Shown piece after piece: positions 50,332-60,749 of a DNA stretch of 64,000 nucleotides. Position 1 is the first letter of the stretch. The number at the start of each line of letters is the position of its first letter. Made by a program: the position numbers and the translations under genes. Source of the DNA: DASSBG01 sp963800395 (GTDB taxonomy: Bacteria > Pseudomonadota > Gammaproteobacteria > Xanthomonadales > Rhodanobacteraceae); contig CAWDBD010000014.1 in NCBI GenBank assembly GCA_963800395.1, positions 124,001 through 188,000 on the forward strand, read 5' to 3'. A model generated the notes under the pieces. The model did not search any database. It saw only the letters and a program-made list of their open reading frames with translations, and was not told the origin of the DNA.

Positions 50332-51297
50332 ATGAAGGCCGAGGACGCGCCACGACTATTGCTGTTTACCGGCAGTGCCAATCGTCGACTGGCCGAAGAT
50401 ATTGGTCATCAATTGGCTGTGCCACTCGGCAAAGCCCTGGTCGGGCGCTTCAGCGACGGCGAGGTGCAAGTGGAAATCGAGGAGAACGTGCGCGGCCAGC
50501 ATGTTTTCGTGGTCCAGCCGACCTCCGCCCCGACGGCCGAGAACTTCATGGAGTTGCTGGTGCTGATCGATGCGCTCAAGCGTGCATCGGCCATGACCGT
50601 CACCGCCGTGATTCCCTACTTCGGGTATGCGCGGCAGGATCGCCGGCCGCGATCGGCGCGCGTACCGATCACCGCCAAGCTGGCGGCGCAGCTCATCGGC
50701 ACGGCCGATACCGATCGCGTATTGACGGTTGACCTGCACGCCGACCAGATCCAGGGCTTTTTCGATATCCCGGTCGACAATGTGTATGCCTCACCGGTTC
50801 TGCTTGCCGACATCTGGCGCCATCATGACACCGCCAACATGGTGGTGGTGAGCCCTGACGTCGGCGGTGTGGTGCGTGCCCGGGCACTGGCCAAACGCCT
50901 TGATGATGCGGACCTGGCCATCATCGACAAACGGCGACCCAAGGCCAACGTGTCCACCGTCATGAACATCATTGGCGACGTCAAGGGCAAGACCTGCGTG
51001 CTGATCGATGACATCGTCGATACCGCCGGTACCTTGTGCGCGGCGGCGTCGGCGCTCAAGGAGCAGGGGGCCAGCAAGGTAGTGGCCTACTGTGTCCATC
51101 CGGTCCTGTCCGGCAATGCCATTGCCAATATCGACGGCAGCGAGATCGATGAACTGGTGGTTACCGATACCATCCCGCTGCGCGCAGACGGCCAGAGTTG
51201 CGGCAAGATACGCGCCCTGTCCGTGGCAGAGCTGCTGGCCGAGACCATCCGTCGCATGGCTTTTGGCGAGTCGGTCAGCTCGCTGTATGTGGATTAG
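50332..51297 (+). CDS. prs: Ribose-phosphate pyrophosphokinase
   Basis: The enzyme makes PRPP from ribose-5-phosphate and ATP for nucleotide, His and Trp synthesis. Its 321 residues include FSDGEVQVEIEENVRG, the flexible loop around YARQDRRPRSARVPITAK, VDLHADQIQGFF, and the PRPP loop VLIDDIVDTAGTLC. It follows tRNA-Gln by 27 bp. Confidence 0.97.
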   Translation: MKAEDAPRLLLFTGSANRRLAEDIGHQLAVPLGKALVGRFSDGEVQVEIEENVRGQHVFVVQPTSAPTAENFMELLVLIDALKRASAMTVTAVIPYFGYARQDRRPRSARVPITAKLAAQLIGTADTDRVLTVDLHADQIQGFFDIPVDNVYASPVLLADIWRHHDTANMVVVSPDVGGVVRARALAKRLDDADLAIIDKRRPKANVSTVMNIIGDVKGKTCVLIDDIVDTAGTLCAAASALKEQGASKVVAYCVHPVLSGNAIANIDGSEIDELVVTDTIPLRADGQSCGKIRALSVAELLAETIRRMAFGESVSSLYVD

Positions 51298-51441
51298 GGG
51301 TGGTCTGCCGGTAGAGCAGTCATCCGAAGCCAGTCCGGCACGGGCGGCCTGATCGCGGCCGCCGCAGCGGCCCCGTTCGTGGCCCGCACGCGCAGCCTGA
51401 CAGCCCATTTCAGAGCTGCTTGCGGTACACGGGCAGTGTGC

Positions 51442-51450
51442 TGATATAAT
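51442..51450 (+). promoter_or_regulatory. rplY promoter, extended -10
   Basis: TGATATAAT is a perfect extended -10 (TGnTATAAT). A weak -35 (TTGCGG, 51420-51425) stands 19 bp upstream. It would give a leader of about 130 bases before rplY. Confidence 0.7.
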
Positions 51451-51517
51451 GAGCGGCTTTGCCGATTCGCGCTGCCGGTTTGCGGCACGCGACGCGGACA
51501 GAACCAAAATCAAACCG

Positions 51518-51567
51518 TCTCCCCTGGTCGCGGGGGAGATTTTCAGCCGCTGCAAGGCGGTTCTTTT
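51518..51567 (+). promoter_or_regulatory. rplY leader hairpins
   Basis: TCTCCCC (51518-51524) pairs with GGGGAGA (51533-51539) and is followed by TTTT. A second short stem CCGC/GCGG (51547-51560) is followed by TTCTTTT. Both lie between the promoter and the rplY start, so partial termination or L25 autoregulation is possible. No conserved motif could be confirmed. Confidence 0.5.
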
Positions 51568-51586
51568 CGGAAAAGGCAACATCAAC

Positions 51587-52291
51587 ATGGCCAAGTCTCA
51601 GACAATTACGGCCCAGATCCGCGACGATGCAGGGAAAGGTGCGAGCCGCCGCCTGCGTCGCGCCGGTCTGGTGCCGGGTATCCTCTATGGTGCCGGCAGG
51701 GATCCGCGCAACATCCAGCTCAACCACAACGAGGTGCTCCTCGCTACGCGTCACGAGAGCTTTTTCTCGTCGATCCTGGAGCTGAATTTCGACGGCAAGA
51801 AGCAGAAGGTGCTGGTGCGTGACTGGCAGACCCATCCGTTCCGTCAGCAGATGCTGCACATGGACTTCATGCGCATCCGTGACGACGAGGAAATCCGCGT
51901 CAGCGTGCCGGTGCACTTCCTCAATCAGGACGAGTCTCCGGCCGGCAAGACTGCCGGGGTCGTCATTTCGCACAACCTGACTGAAGTCGAAGTGGCTTGT
52001 CTGCCGCCCGATCTGCCGGAATACCTGGAAATCGATCTGGCCAACCTGGAAGAGGGCGATCTGATTCACCTGACCGACATCAAGATGCCGGAAAAGGTCA
52101 AGATCGTGGCGCTCATGCACGAGGATCACGATTACGTCGTGGTCAGCGCACACAAGATCAAGGTCGAGGTCGAGCCTGTCGAAACCGACGAGGCCGAAGT
52201 CGCCGAGGGCGAAGAAGCCGAAGACGGGAAGGCTGCCGAGGCATCGGCCGACGGCGAAGGCGGCGACGAGTCTTCGGAAGACAAGGACTGA
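51587..52291 (+). CDS. rplY: Large ribosomal subunit protein bL25 (Ctc form)
   Basis: A 5S rRNA-binding 50S protein in its long form, 234 residues against 94 in E. coli. Residues 1-95 are the L25 domain (GKGASRRLRRAGLVPGILYG), 96-190 the TL5/Ctc C-terminal beta domain (RVSVPVHFLNQDESPAGK), and the tail is very acidic (EVAEGEEAEDGKAAE). ATG 51587 begins the normal MAKSQTI N-terminus. Confidence 0.95.
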   Translation: MAKSQTITAQIRDDAGKGASRRLRRAGLVPGILYGAGRDPRNIQLNHNEVLLATRHESFFSSILELNFDGKKQKVLVRDWQTHPFRQQMLHMDFMRIRDDEEIRVSVPVHFLNQDESPAGKTAGVVISHNLTEVEVACLPPDLPEYLEIDLANLEEGDLIHLTDIKMPEKVKIVALMHEDHDYVVVSAHKIKVEVEPVETDEAEVAEGEEAEDGKAAEASADGEGGDESSEDKD

Positions 52292-52302
52292 GACGTCGAT
52301 TC

Positions 52303-52345
52303 TGCCCCTGCCTGACGCAGCAATTGCTGCTATCAGGCAGGGGCA
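52303..52345. terminator. Long hairpin between rplY and pth
   Basis: A 13-bp outer stem (TGCCCCTGCCTGA with TCAGGCAGGGGCA) encloses a palindromic GCAGCAATTGCTGC. No T-run follows on the plus strand, so it may be an RNA-processing or stability element as well as a weak terminator. It overlaps the pth ribosome-binding region, so it could also affect pth translation. Confidence 0.6.
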
Positions 52346-52354
52346 GCATGACGC

Positions 52355-52960
52355 ATGGCGGGCCTCAAGCTCATCGCAGGCCTCGGCAACCCCGGGGTCG
52401 AATATCTGCAGACCCGGCACAATGTCGGGTTCTGGTTCGTGGATGCGCTGGCGCAGGCCGCTGGCGCCGAGTTTCGTCCTGACAAGAAGCTGGATGGTTT
52501 GACTTGCAGTATCAGTGTCGGCCCTGGGCCGGTTCGCCTGTTCAAGCCGACCACGTTCATGAATCACAGCGGTCGCGCGCTGGCTGCGGTCACGAGCTAC
52601 TATCGAATCGAACCAGACCAATGCCTGATCGTGCACGACGACCTGGACCTGGCTCCTGGCGATATACGCCTGAAGTTCGATGGTGGCCATGGGGGTCAGA
52701 ACGGCTTGCGCGACATCATCAAGGCGCTCGGCAGCAGCGGTTTTCAGCGTTTGCGTATCGGGATCGGTCATCCCGGCCACAAGGATCATGTCACCCCCTG
52801 GGTGCTGGGCCGGCCCTCGGCTACCGACGAGGAGGCCATCCTGGATGGCATGGCACGCGCCCGCGACGTCCTGCCGCTGGCGGTCGAGGGTGATTTGAAC
52901 GAAGCCATGAAGCGGCTGCATACGGGCCGGGACTCGGGACTCGGGACTCGGGATTCGTAA
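52355..52960 (+). CDS. pth: Peptidyl-tRNA hydrolase
   Basis: Pth recycles peptidyl-tRNA dropped from ribosomes. LIAGLGNPGVEYLQTRHNVGFWFVD has the catalytic His, then FKPTTFMNHSGRA and IVHDDLDLAPGDIRLKFDGGHGGQNGL are typical. The enzyme proper ends near EAMKRLHTG; the last ten or so residues (RDSGLGTRDS) are translated from CGGGACT heptamers, so the repeat has replaced or extended the natural C-terminus. The product is 201 residues. Confidence 0.96.
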   Translation: MAGLKLIAGLGNPGVEYLQTRHNVGFWFVDALAQAAGAEFRPDKKLDGLTCSISVGPGPVRLFKPTTFMNHSGRALAAVTSYYRIEPDQCLIVHDDLDLAPGDIRLKFDGGHGGQNGLRDIIKALGSSGFQRLRIGIGHPGHKDHVTPWVLGRPSATDEEAILDGMARARDVLPLAVEGDLNEAMKRLHTGRDSGLGTRDS

Positions 52961-53100
52961 AAGCCCCGCAAAAGTGGGACCTCAAGCCGTCCCGAGGGCT
53001 TGAGGCAGTTGGCCAGGGTGCGCGCAAGCGCCAGAAGCAACCATAGGCGTGGAGTCTGCGCGCTCTTCCGAGTCCCGGGTCCCGAGTCCCGAGTCCCGTA
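52927..53100. repeat. Inverted CGGGACT heptamer pair
   Basis: Three CGGGACT and one variant (52927-52957) are matched by inverted AGTCCCG copies at 53067-53100, so the pair can fold into a long hairpin. The 110-bp loop contains a further 9-bp stem CCTCAAGCC/GGCTTGAGG (about 52980-53005) and the sequence AGAAGCAACCA, similar to the loop of the pair at 59141. The left arm is inside pth; the right arm ends 30 bp before ychF. Confidence 0.85.
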
Positions 53101-53130
53101 TCCGAAGGAACAATAGGAGTCCCAACGAGC

Positions 53131-54218
<1,088 letters not shown>

Positions 54219-54222
<4 letters not shown>

Positions 54223-54866
54223 AACGCCACTGGCCCATCGGCTTGCGCGGAGGGCTGCTGCTGGCCGTGGGCGTGGCATTGCTGTGGTCGGGCATTGATC
54301 CGCATGATCGCCTGACATGGTGGCTGGAAATCGCCCCCATCCTGATTGCAGTGCCCATACTGGTCGCAACCCGATGGCGGTTTCCGCTGACCCCGCTGCT
54401 TTGCGTGCTGCTGGCGGTGCATGCGCTGATCCTCATCGTCGGCGGGCACTACACCTATGCCAGGGTGCCGCTCGGCTTCTGGTTGCAGGACCTGTTTGAT
54501 TTCAGTCGCAATCATTACGATCGGATTGGTCATTTTGCCCAGGGTTTCGTGCCGGCCATACTTGCGCGCGAGGTACTGTTTCGTCGTGCAGGCTTGCACC
54601 GCGGCTTCCTGTCGGTGCTGGTGATTACCCTGGTATGCCTTGGTTTTTCCGCATTCTACGAGCTGGTGGAGTGGTGGACGGCCACGCTCGAAGGCAGCGC
54701 CGCTACTGATTTCCTGGGCACCCAGGGCGATCCCTGGGATACCCAATGGGACATGTGCATGGCGCTGATCGGGGCCTTGTTTGCGCAGGCGGTACTGTGG
54801 AAAGTGCATAATCGTCAGCTGCGAAATCTGGGAGACGGCCCATGCCGGGCAAGCAACGCGCAGTGA
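54219..54866 (+). CDS. DUF2238 (YjdF) membrane protein
   Basis: A 215-residue protein with about six membrane helices (GLLLAVGVALLWSGI, IAPILIAVPILVAT, LLCVLLAVHALILIVG, and others) and the family motifs YDRIGHFAQGFVPAILAREV and FYELVEWWTA, LGTQGDPWDTQWDM. The conserved acidic and His residues face the membrane; the function is unknown. It overlaps ychF by four and the thioesterase by 25 bases. Confidence 0.87.
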
Positions 54867-55336
54867 CCACCCGCTTTCTGGCCGAGCCGACCGATGTCAA
54901 CTTCGGTGGCAAGGTGCACGGTGGCATGGTCATGAAATGGATCGATCAGGCTGCCTACGCCTGCGCGGTGGGATGGAGTGGTGCCTACTGCGTCACGGTC
55001 GCGGTCGGTGGCATTCAGTTCGTCAAGCCGATCCTGATCGGCGATCTGGTCAGCGTGGAGTGCAAGCTGATTCATACCGGCAACTCCAGCATGCATTTCA
55101 CCGTGGATGTGCGTGCCCGCAATCTGGAGTCTCAGGAAATCCGCCTGGCCACCAGTTGCGTGATCATGTTCGTGGCACTGGATTCACCCGATGGCAAGCC
55201 TACGTCGGTCCCTTCGTGGGAACCGCACACCGAGGAAGACCGAAAGCTTGCCGACTATGCCACGCGCCTTGTCGATATTTCCAAGGCCATGGAGCAGCAG
55301 ATGGCGTCGGGCCAACCCGGCGCGTCAGCAGACTGA
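54842..55336 (+). CDS. Acyl-CoA thioesterase (hotdog fold)
   Basis: A 164-residue hotdog-fold thioesterase of the YciA/BFIT type. FLAEPTDVNFGGKVHGGMVMKWIDQAAY has the catalytic Asn/Asp helix, and VGGIQFVKPILIGDLVSVEC the hotdog strands. It likely hydrolyses medium- or long-chain acyl-CoA in the cytosol. It is translationally coupled to the upstream membrane protein by a 25-bp overlap. Confidence 0.88.
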   Translation: MPGKQRAVTTRFLAEPTDVNFGGKVHGGMVMKWIDQAAYACAVGWSGAYCVTVAVGGIQFVKPILIGDLVSVECKLIHTGNSSMHFTVDVRARNLESQEIRLATSCVIMFVALDSPDGKPTSVPSWEPHTEEDRKLADYATRLVDISKAMEQQMASGQPGASAD

Positions 55337-55478
55337 GCCCGCATGGCCCAATGTCGACGCCAGGATTGGCCTTCCAGTGGCGTGGATAACCGGCAGAACG
55401 GGTCTGGTCTGATGGCCGCCATGAGCGGGATGTCCGGCCAAAAAAAGCGAATAAATGAGCCGCGGTGTCAGGCAAGTA

Positions 55479-55507
55479 TTGACACATGGCCCGCGCGTCG
55501 CGAAAAT
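55479..55507 (+). promoter_or_regulatory. Candidate promoter of tRNA-Tyr/Gly/Thr-tuf unit
   Basis: A consensus -35 TTGACA (55479-55484) is followed at 17 bp by GAAAAT (4 of 6 matches). It lies in the 254-bp gap after the thioesterase, which has no other evident feature, and about 230 bp before the first tRNA-like sequence. Confidence 0.45.
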
Positions 55508-55590
55508 AGACAGCCTTTGTCGGCCCAAAAGCTCTTCTGACCGGTATTCCGCACCGAAATGAAGCCCGCTTCAATGCCGTCAACAACCGA

Positions 55591-56039
55591 TTTGAACGCG
55601 ACGCGCAAGCGGCGCGGCCCGGAGGGCGAAGGGCAGGATGCCCGGAGTCATCCACCTCCCGCCGGCGCCGAGCGCCGGAGTGGAGCCGGCAAGGAACCGG
55701 AAGCGGTACAAGCGAAGCAAGAGACAATTGATTTTCCGGAGGGATACCCAAGCGGCCAACGGGGGCAGACTGTAAATCTGCTGGCTTACGCCTTCGGTGG
55801 TTCGACAAATTCGTCTGGAACGAATTTGAACGCGACGCGCAAGCGGCGCGGCCCGGAGGGCGAAGGGCAGGATGCCCGGAGTCATCCACCTCCCGCCGGC
55901 GCGCAGCGCCGGAGTGGAGCCGGCAAGGAACCGGAAGCGGTACAAGCGAAGCAAGAGACAATTGATTTTCCGGAGGGATACCCAAGCGGCCAACGGGGGC
56001 AGACTGTAAATCTGCTGGCTTACGCCTTCGGTGGTTCGA
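55591..56039 (+). repeat. Tandem duplication carrying tRNA-Tyr
   Basis: The block 55591-55805 is repeated at 55825-56039 (period 234 bp) with only two or three differences near 55670. Each copy holds a GC-rich leader and the 5' four-fifths of tRNA-Tyr. The first copy breaks off inside the T loop; only the second runs on to the acceptor end. Confidence 0.92.
55738..55805 (+). pseudogene. tRNA-Tyr pseudogene, lacking 3' end
   Basis: It is identical to tRNA-Tyr from the acceptor 5' strand GGAGGGA through the anticodon (GTA) and variable arm to GGTTCGA in the T loop. The sequence then becomes CAAATTCGTCTGG, with no T-stem 3' strand, acceptor 3' strand or CCA. It cannot fold into a functional tRNA. 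Confidence 0.85.
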
Positions 56040-56057
56040 ATCCACCTCCCTCCACCA
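55972..56057 (+). tRNA. tRNA-Tyr (GTA)
   Basis: An 86-nt class II tRNA. The acceptor GGAGGGA pairs with TCCCTCC, the anticodon stem GCAGA/TCTGC encloses CTGTAAA (anticodon GTA), there is a long variable arm, T loop TTCGAAT and encoded CCA. It is part of the same arrangement as E. coli tyrU-glyT-thrT-tufB. Confidence 0.96.
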
Positions 56058-56110
56058 ACAACGGATGATCGTACGGCTCGGGTGGATTTGAACCACCGAT
56101 CATCAGAAAA

Positions 56111-56297
56111 TGGTTCGACAAATTCGCCTGGAGCGAATTTGAACGCGACGCGCAAGCGGCGCGGCCCGAAGGGCGGAGGGCAGGATGCCCGGATTAATCC
56201 ACCTCCCTCCACCAAAACACAGTACACGCGACGCGAAAGCGGCGCGGCCCGGAGGGCGGAGGGCAGGATGCCCGGAGTAATCCACCCCCCTCCACCA
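56111..56297 (+). repeat. rtT-like repeats ending in tRNA-Tyr 3' sequence
   Basis: Two partial copies (56111-56214 and 56228-56297) share a GC-rich core (GCGGCGCGGCCCG, then the hairpin GGGCAGGATGCCC) and end in AATCCACC-type sequence closing with CTCCACCA, the last about 19 bases of tRNA-Tyr. The first copy also begins with GGTTCGACAAATTCG, as found after the pseudogene. E. coli tyrT likewise has repeats that carry the tRNA-Tyr 3' end. Confidence 0.75.
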
Positions 56298-56323
56298 CGA
56301 TTTCGGATGCCGGCATCCGGGTT

Positions 56324-56397
<74 letters not shown>

Positions 56398-56405
56398 GTA
56401 GCAAT

Positions 56406-56481
<76 letters not shown>

Positions 56482-56539
56482 TTCCACCGCGCATCTGCGC
56501 ACACAATTCATTCATTTGGCTTCATTGAGGTCTGGCGTC

Positions 56540-57730
<1,191 letters not shown>

Positions 57731-57892
57731 CAAACCGGTACCGAGGTGCCGAAGTGGTAGGGTATTACGGCGCTGCTGGGCTTGACTGCTGGCAGCGAGT
57801 CGCTCCACGTTTGCTTCTGGCATAGAGGCAAGATCTGTGCCACAATGTGCGGCTCCGTAGGATTGGAGTCGGCTGACGCATCCGCGTCGCCT

Positions 57893-57925
57893 CAGGCCCA
57901 CACTGAACTGTGGGCCTGATTTGTT
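57893..57925 (+). terminator. tuf terminator
   Basis: A perfect 10-bp stem CAGGCCCACA/TGTGGGCCTG with loop CTGAAC is followed by ATTTGTT. The T-tract is imperfect. The 160 bp between tuf and this hairpin show no gene. Confidence 0.72.
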
Positions 57926-57954
57926 GTGCGAACCAGGTGCTTGTATTCACCAGT

Positions 57955-58030
<76 letters not shown>

Positions 58031-58033
58031 CTT

Positions 58034-58174
58034 ACAGAGGACGGAAGACAGAGGACAGAAGACAGACGCAGCAGTATGAAGCACAGAAAACAGATGCAGT
58101 GGGCGCATGCTTCAACAGTCCCCTGTCCCCTGTCCTCTGTCCTCTGATTCTGTTCCCTGTCGCCTGTCCTCTGT
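58034..58174. repeat. Inverted ACAGAGG-type heptamer repeats
   Basis: Imperfect heptamers of the ACAGAGG/ACAGAAG type (58034-58066) are matched by inverted CCTCTGT-type copies at 58116-58174. It has the same inverted-heptamer form as the CGGGACT elements but a different unit. It fills the gap between tRNA-Trp and secE, ending ten bases before the secE ATG. Confidence 0.8.
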
Positions 58175-58183
58175 AATCAGAAA

Positions 58184-58570
58184 ATGAACAGCAAGGCTGA
58201 ACAACAAGCGGAAAGTCTGGGCGCGGCCGATATCGGCAAGCTGGTTCTGGCAGCTGCGGTATTGGCGGCCACCGTCTACGGCTATTACTACTTTGGCGAC
58301 GTGGCTTCATCACTGCGTTTTGTTGGTGTCCTGGCCGGAATTGTCATCACGATGGCGATCGCCGCGTTCACGGTGCCCGGAATGCGGGCCCGTGACTACA
58401 TCCGCGAATCCCAGTTCGAGATGCGCAAGGTGGTATGGCCGACCCGCGAGGAAACCGTTCGTACCACGATCGTCATCCTGATTGTTGTGGTCATTATCAG
58501 TGCCTTGCTGGGACTGATTGACGTGATCCTGAAATGGGCGATTCTCGACACACTGTTGAAGATGGGTTGA
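58184..58570 (+). CDS. secE: Protein translocase subunit SecE
   Basis: The small essential subunit of SecYEG. Its 128 residues have three membrane helices, as in E. coli: KLVLAAAVLAATVYGYYYF, FVGVLAGIVITMAIAAFTV, and the conserved third, TTIVILIVVVIISALLGLID, preceded by the SecE signature QFEMRKVVWPTREETV. It is seven bases ahead of nusG. Confidence 0.95.
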   Translation: MNSKAEQQAESLGAADIGKLVLAAAVLAATVYGYYYFGDVASSLRFVGVLAGIVITMAIAAFTVPGMRARDYIRESQFEMRKVVWPTREETVRTTIVILIVVVIISALLGLIDVILKWAILDTLLKMG

Positions 58571-58577
58571 TAACGGC

Positions 58578-59138
58578 ATGAGCATGCAATGGTATGTGGT
58601 TCACGCCTATTCGGGCTTCGAGCAGCAGGTCAAGCGCTCACTCGAGGACCGTATTGGTCGCTCCGAGCTTGGCGACAAGTTTGGCGAGGTGCTGGTGCCG
58701 ACCGAGGAAGTGGTCGAGATGCGCGCCGGCCAAAAGCGTCGCAGCGAGCGCAAGTTCTTCCCGGGCTATGTGCTGGTTCAGATCGAAACCGACACTTCGG
58801 AAAAGAAAACACGCATCGACGACGAAGCGTGGCACCTGATCAAGGAAACCCCGAAGGTATTGGGCTTCATCGGTGGAACGGCGGACCGACCGCAGCCGAT
58901 CAAGGAACACGAGGCGGAAACGATTCTGGCGCGTGTCCGTGAAGGTGTCGAGAAGCCGCGTCCCAAGGTTCTGTTCGAGCCGGGCGAGATGGTTCGGGTC
59001 ACCGATGGGCCGTTCAACGACTTCAACGGCACGGTCGAGGAAGTCAATTACGAGAAGAGCCGCTTGCGTGTCGCGGTACTGATTTTCGGGCGTTCAACCC
59101 CGGTCGATCTCGAATTCGGCCAGGTGGAGAAAGCCTAA
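58578..59138 (+). CDS. nusG: Transcription termination/antitermination protein NusG
   Basis: NusG binds RNA polymerase, reduces pausing and links to Rho and ribosomes. Its 186 residues have an NGN domain (MQWYVVHAYSGFEQQVKRSL, RKFFPGYVLVQIE) and a C-terminal KOW domain (FEPGEMVRVTDGPFNDFNGT). Confidence 0.97.
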   Translation: MSMQWYVVHAYSGFEQQVKRSLEDRIGRSELGDKFGEVLVPTEEVVEMRAGQKRRSERKFFPGYVLVQIETDTSEKKTRIDDEAWHLIKETPKVLGFIGGTADRPQPIKEHEAETILARVREGVEKPRPKVLFEPGEMVRVTDGPFNDFNGTVEEVNYEKSRLRVAVLIFGRSTPVDLEFGQVEKA

Positions 59139-59140
59139 AG

Positions 59141-59236
59141 CCCGGGACTCGGGACTCGGGACTCGGGACTCGGAAGATCAAGAGCAACCACGCTTTTGCT
59201 TCTGCGAGTCCCGAGTCCCGAGTCTCCAGGTCCCGA
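59141..59236. repeat. Inverted CGGGACT heptamer pair
   Basis: Four CGGGACT copies (59141-59173) and inverted AGTCCCG-type copies (59205-59236) flank 31 bases containing AGAGCAACCA, close to the loop of the pair at 52927. The element fills most of the nusG-rplK gap. Confidence 0.88.
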
Positions 59237-59309
59237 ATGAAGCAACTGAGGAGGAGTCCCGCAGTTCTCCGGAACGTGCAGACGCTTGAACTCCAGGAGC
59301 AATCGAAAA

Positions 59310-59738
59310 ATGGCAAAAAAAGTAGCAGGTTACATCAAGCTGCAGGTCAAGGCCGGCCAGGCCAATCCGTCACCCCCCGTGGGTCCGGCGCTGGGCCAGC
59401 AGGGCCTCAACATCATGGAGTTCTGCAAGGCCTTCAATGCCGCCACGCAGAACCTGGAGCCGGGTCTGCCGATTCCGACCGTGATCACGGCCTACTCGGA
59501 TCGCAGCTTTACCTTCATTACCAAGACGCCGCCGGCGGCGGTGCTGTTGCGCAAGCTGGCAGGCGTGCCCAAGGGTTCCGGTCGGCCGAATACCGAGAAA
59601 GTCGGTACGGTGACGCGCAAGCAGCTCGAAGAGATTGCCAAGACCAAAGAGCCTGACCTGACTGCAGCCAGCCTGGATGCGGCTGTCCGCACGATTGCCG
59701 GCAGTGCGCGCAGCATGGGCCTCGAGGTGAAGGGATAA
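59310..59738 (+). CDS. rplK: Large ribosomal subunit protein uL11
   Basis: A 142-residue protein of the GTPase-associated centre, binding 23S rRNA near L10. KKVAGYIKLQVKAGQANPSP and GPALGQQGLNIMEFCKAFN are diagnostic. AGGAG precedes ATG 59310. It heads the rplK-rplA pair. Confidence 0.97.
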   Translation: MAKKVAGYIKLQVKAGQANPSPPVGPALGQQGLNIMEFCKAFNAATQNLEPGLPIPTVITAYSDRSFTFITKTPPAAVLLRKLAGVPKGSGRPNTEKVGTVTRKQLEEIAKTKEPDLTAASLDAAVRTIAGSARSMGLEVKG

Positions 59739-59741
59739 GCC

Positions 59742-60449
59742 ATGAAAATGACCAAAAAATACAAGGCCATGCAGGGCATGGTTGAGCCGGGCAAGGCCTA
59801 TCCTCTGGATGAGGCCCTGAAACTGGTGCGCGAGAGCGCCAAGTCGAAGTTCGTCGAGTCGGTGGATGTGGCCGTGCGCCTGGGTATTGACGCCAAGAAA
59901 TCGGACCAGGGCGTGCGTGGCGCCTCGCTGTTGCCTCATGGCACCGGCAAGGATGTTCGCGTTGCCGTGTTCTGTCCCGCAGGCGAAAAAGCCGAGGCTG
60001 CCAAGGCCGCCGGCGCCGATGCGGTGGGCATGGAAGATCTGGCAGAGCAGATGCAGGGCGGAGATCTCGATTTCGGTCGCGTGATCGCCACGCCCGACGC
60101 CATGCGCGTGGTCGGCAAGCTGGGTCAGACACTGGGTCCGCGCGGCCTGATGCCCAATCCGAAGGACGGCACCGTGACCGCTGATGTCGAGACTGCCGTG
60201 AAGAACGCCAAGGCCGGCCAGGTCAAGTTCCGCAACGACAAGGGCGGCATCATCCACGCCAGCATCGGCAAGGCCAGCTTCGAGCCCAATCAGCTCGCAG
60301 ACAACCTCAACGCGCTGCTGGCCGATGTGATGAAGGCCAAGCCGTCCAGTGCCAAGGGCCAGTACCTGCGCAAGGTCTCGCTGTCCAGCACCATGGGCCT
60401 GGGCGTGATTGTGGATACGGCAAGCCTGGCCTCAGCAGCAACGAAGTAA
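59742..60449 (+). CDS. rplA: Large ribosomal subunit protein uL1
   Basis: The 235-residue L1-stalk protein, also the translational repressor of the rplKA mRNA in E. coli. ESVDVAVRLGIDAKKSDQGV and RGLMPNPKDGTVTADVETAV are typical. It starts three bases after rplK. Confidence 0.97.
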   Translation: MKMTKKYKAMQGMVEPGKAYPLDEALKLVRESAKSKFVESVDVAVRLGIDAKKSDQGVRGASLLPHGTGKDVRVAVFCPAGEKAEAAKAAGADAVGMEDLAEQMQGGDLDFGRVIATPDAMRVVGKLGQTLGPRGLMPNPKDGTVTADVETAVKNAKAGQVKFRNDKGGIIHASIGKASFEPNQLADNLNALLADVMKAKPSSAKGQYLRKVSLSSTMGLGVIVDTASLASAATK

Positions 60450-60456
60450 CGCTTCA

Positions 60457-60749
60457 AGGCTGTGGTGGGTTTCTACCACCAGCCCGTTGGATTTTGAGGG
60501 CCTCGCCTGCAAGGGCGTGAGCCGTCAAAGACCGCAGGTGGCGAAAAGGATTTTCGCTTTAATCGGATCGGCTGTTTGCGATCTGGCCTGCGTAGATGGT
60601 GATGGGCCCGGACTGGATTTATCTGGAACGGCCATCAGATGCAGGCACCCGGAACCCCGGGTGCCGACGGATCCGGCAGGAGCCACATGATCCGTTTGTC
60701 ACTGGTTGCCCGAGGCATGAAGCCTTGACAACTTGTTCGGAGAAAAGCA
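60457..60749 (+). promoter_or_regulatory. rplJ leader (L10 leader region)
   Basis: The roughly 300-bp gap before rplJ is the place of the L10 leader, which L10-L7/L12 binds to repress translation. The segment around GTAGATGGTGATGGG (60592-60606) resembles its kink-turn core. There is a bulged stem just after rplA (GGTGG/CCACC, about 60457-60484) and a perfect 9-bp hairpin GGCACCCGG/CCGGGTGCC (60644-60665). No strong promoter is evident. Confidence 0.65.
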
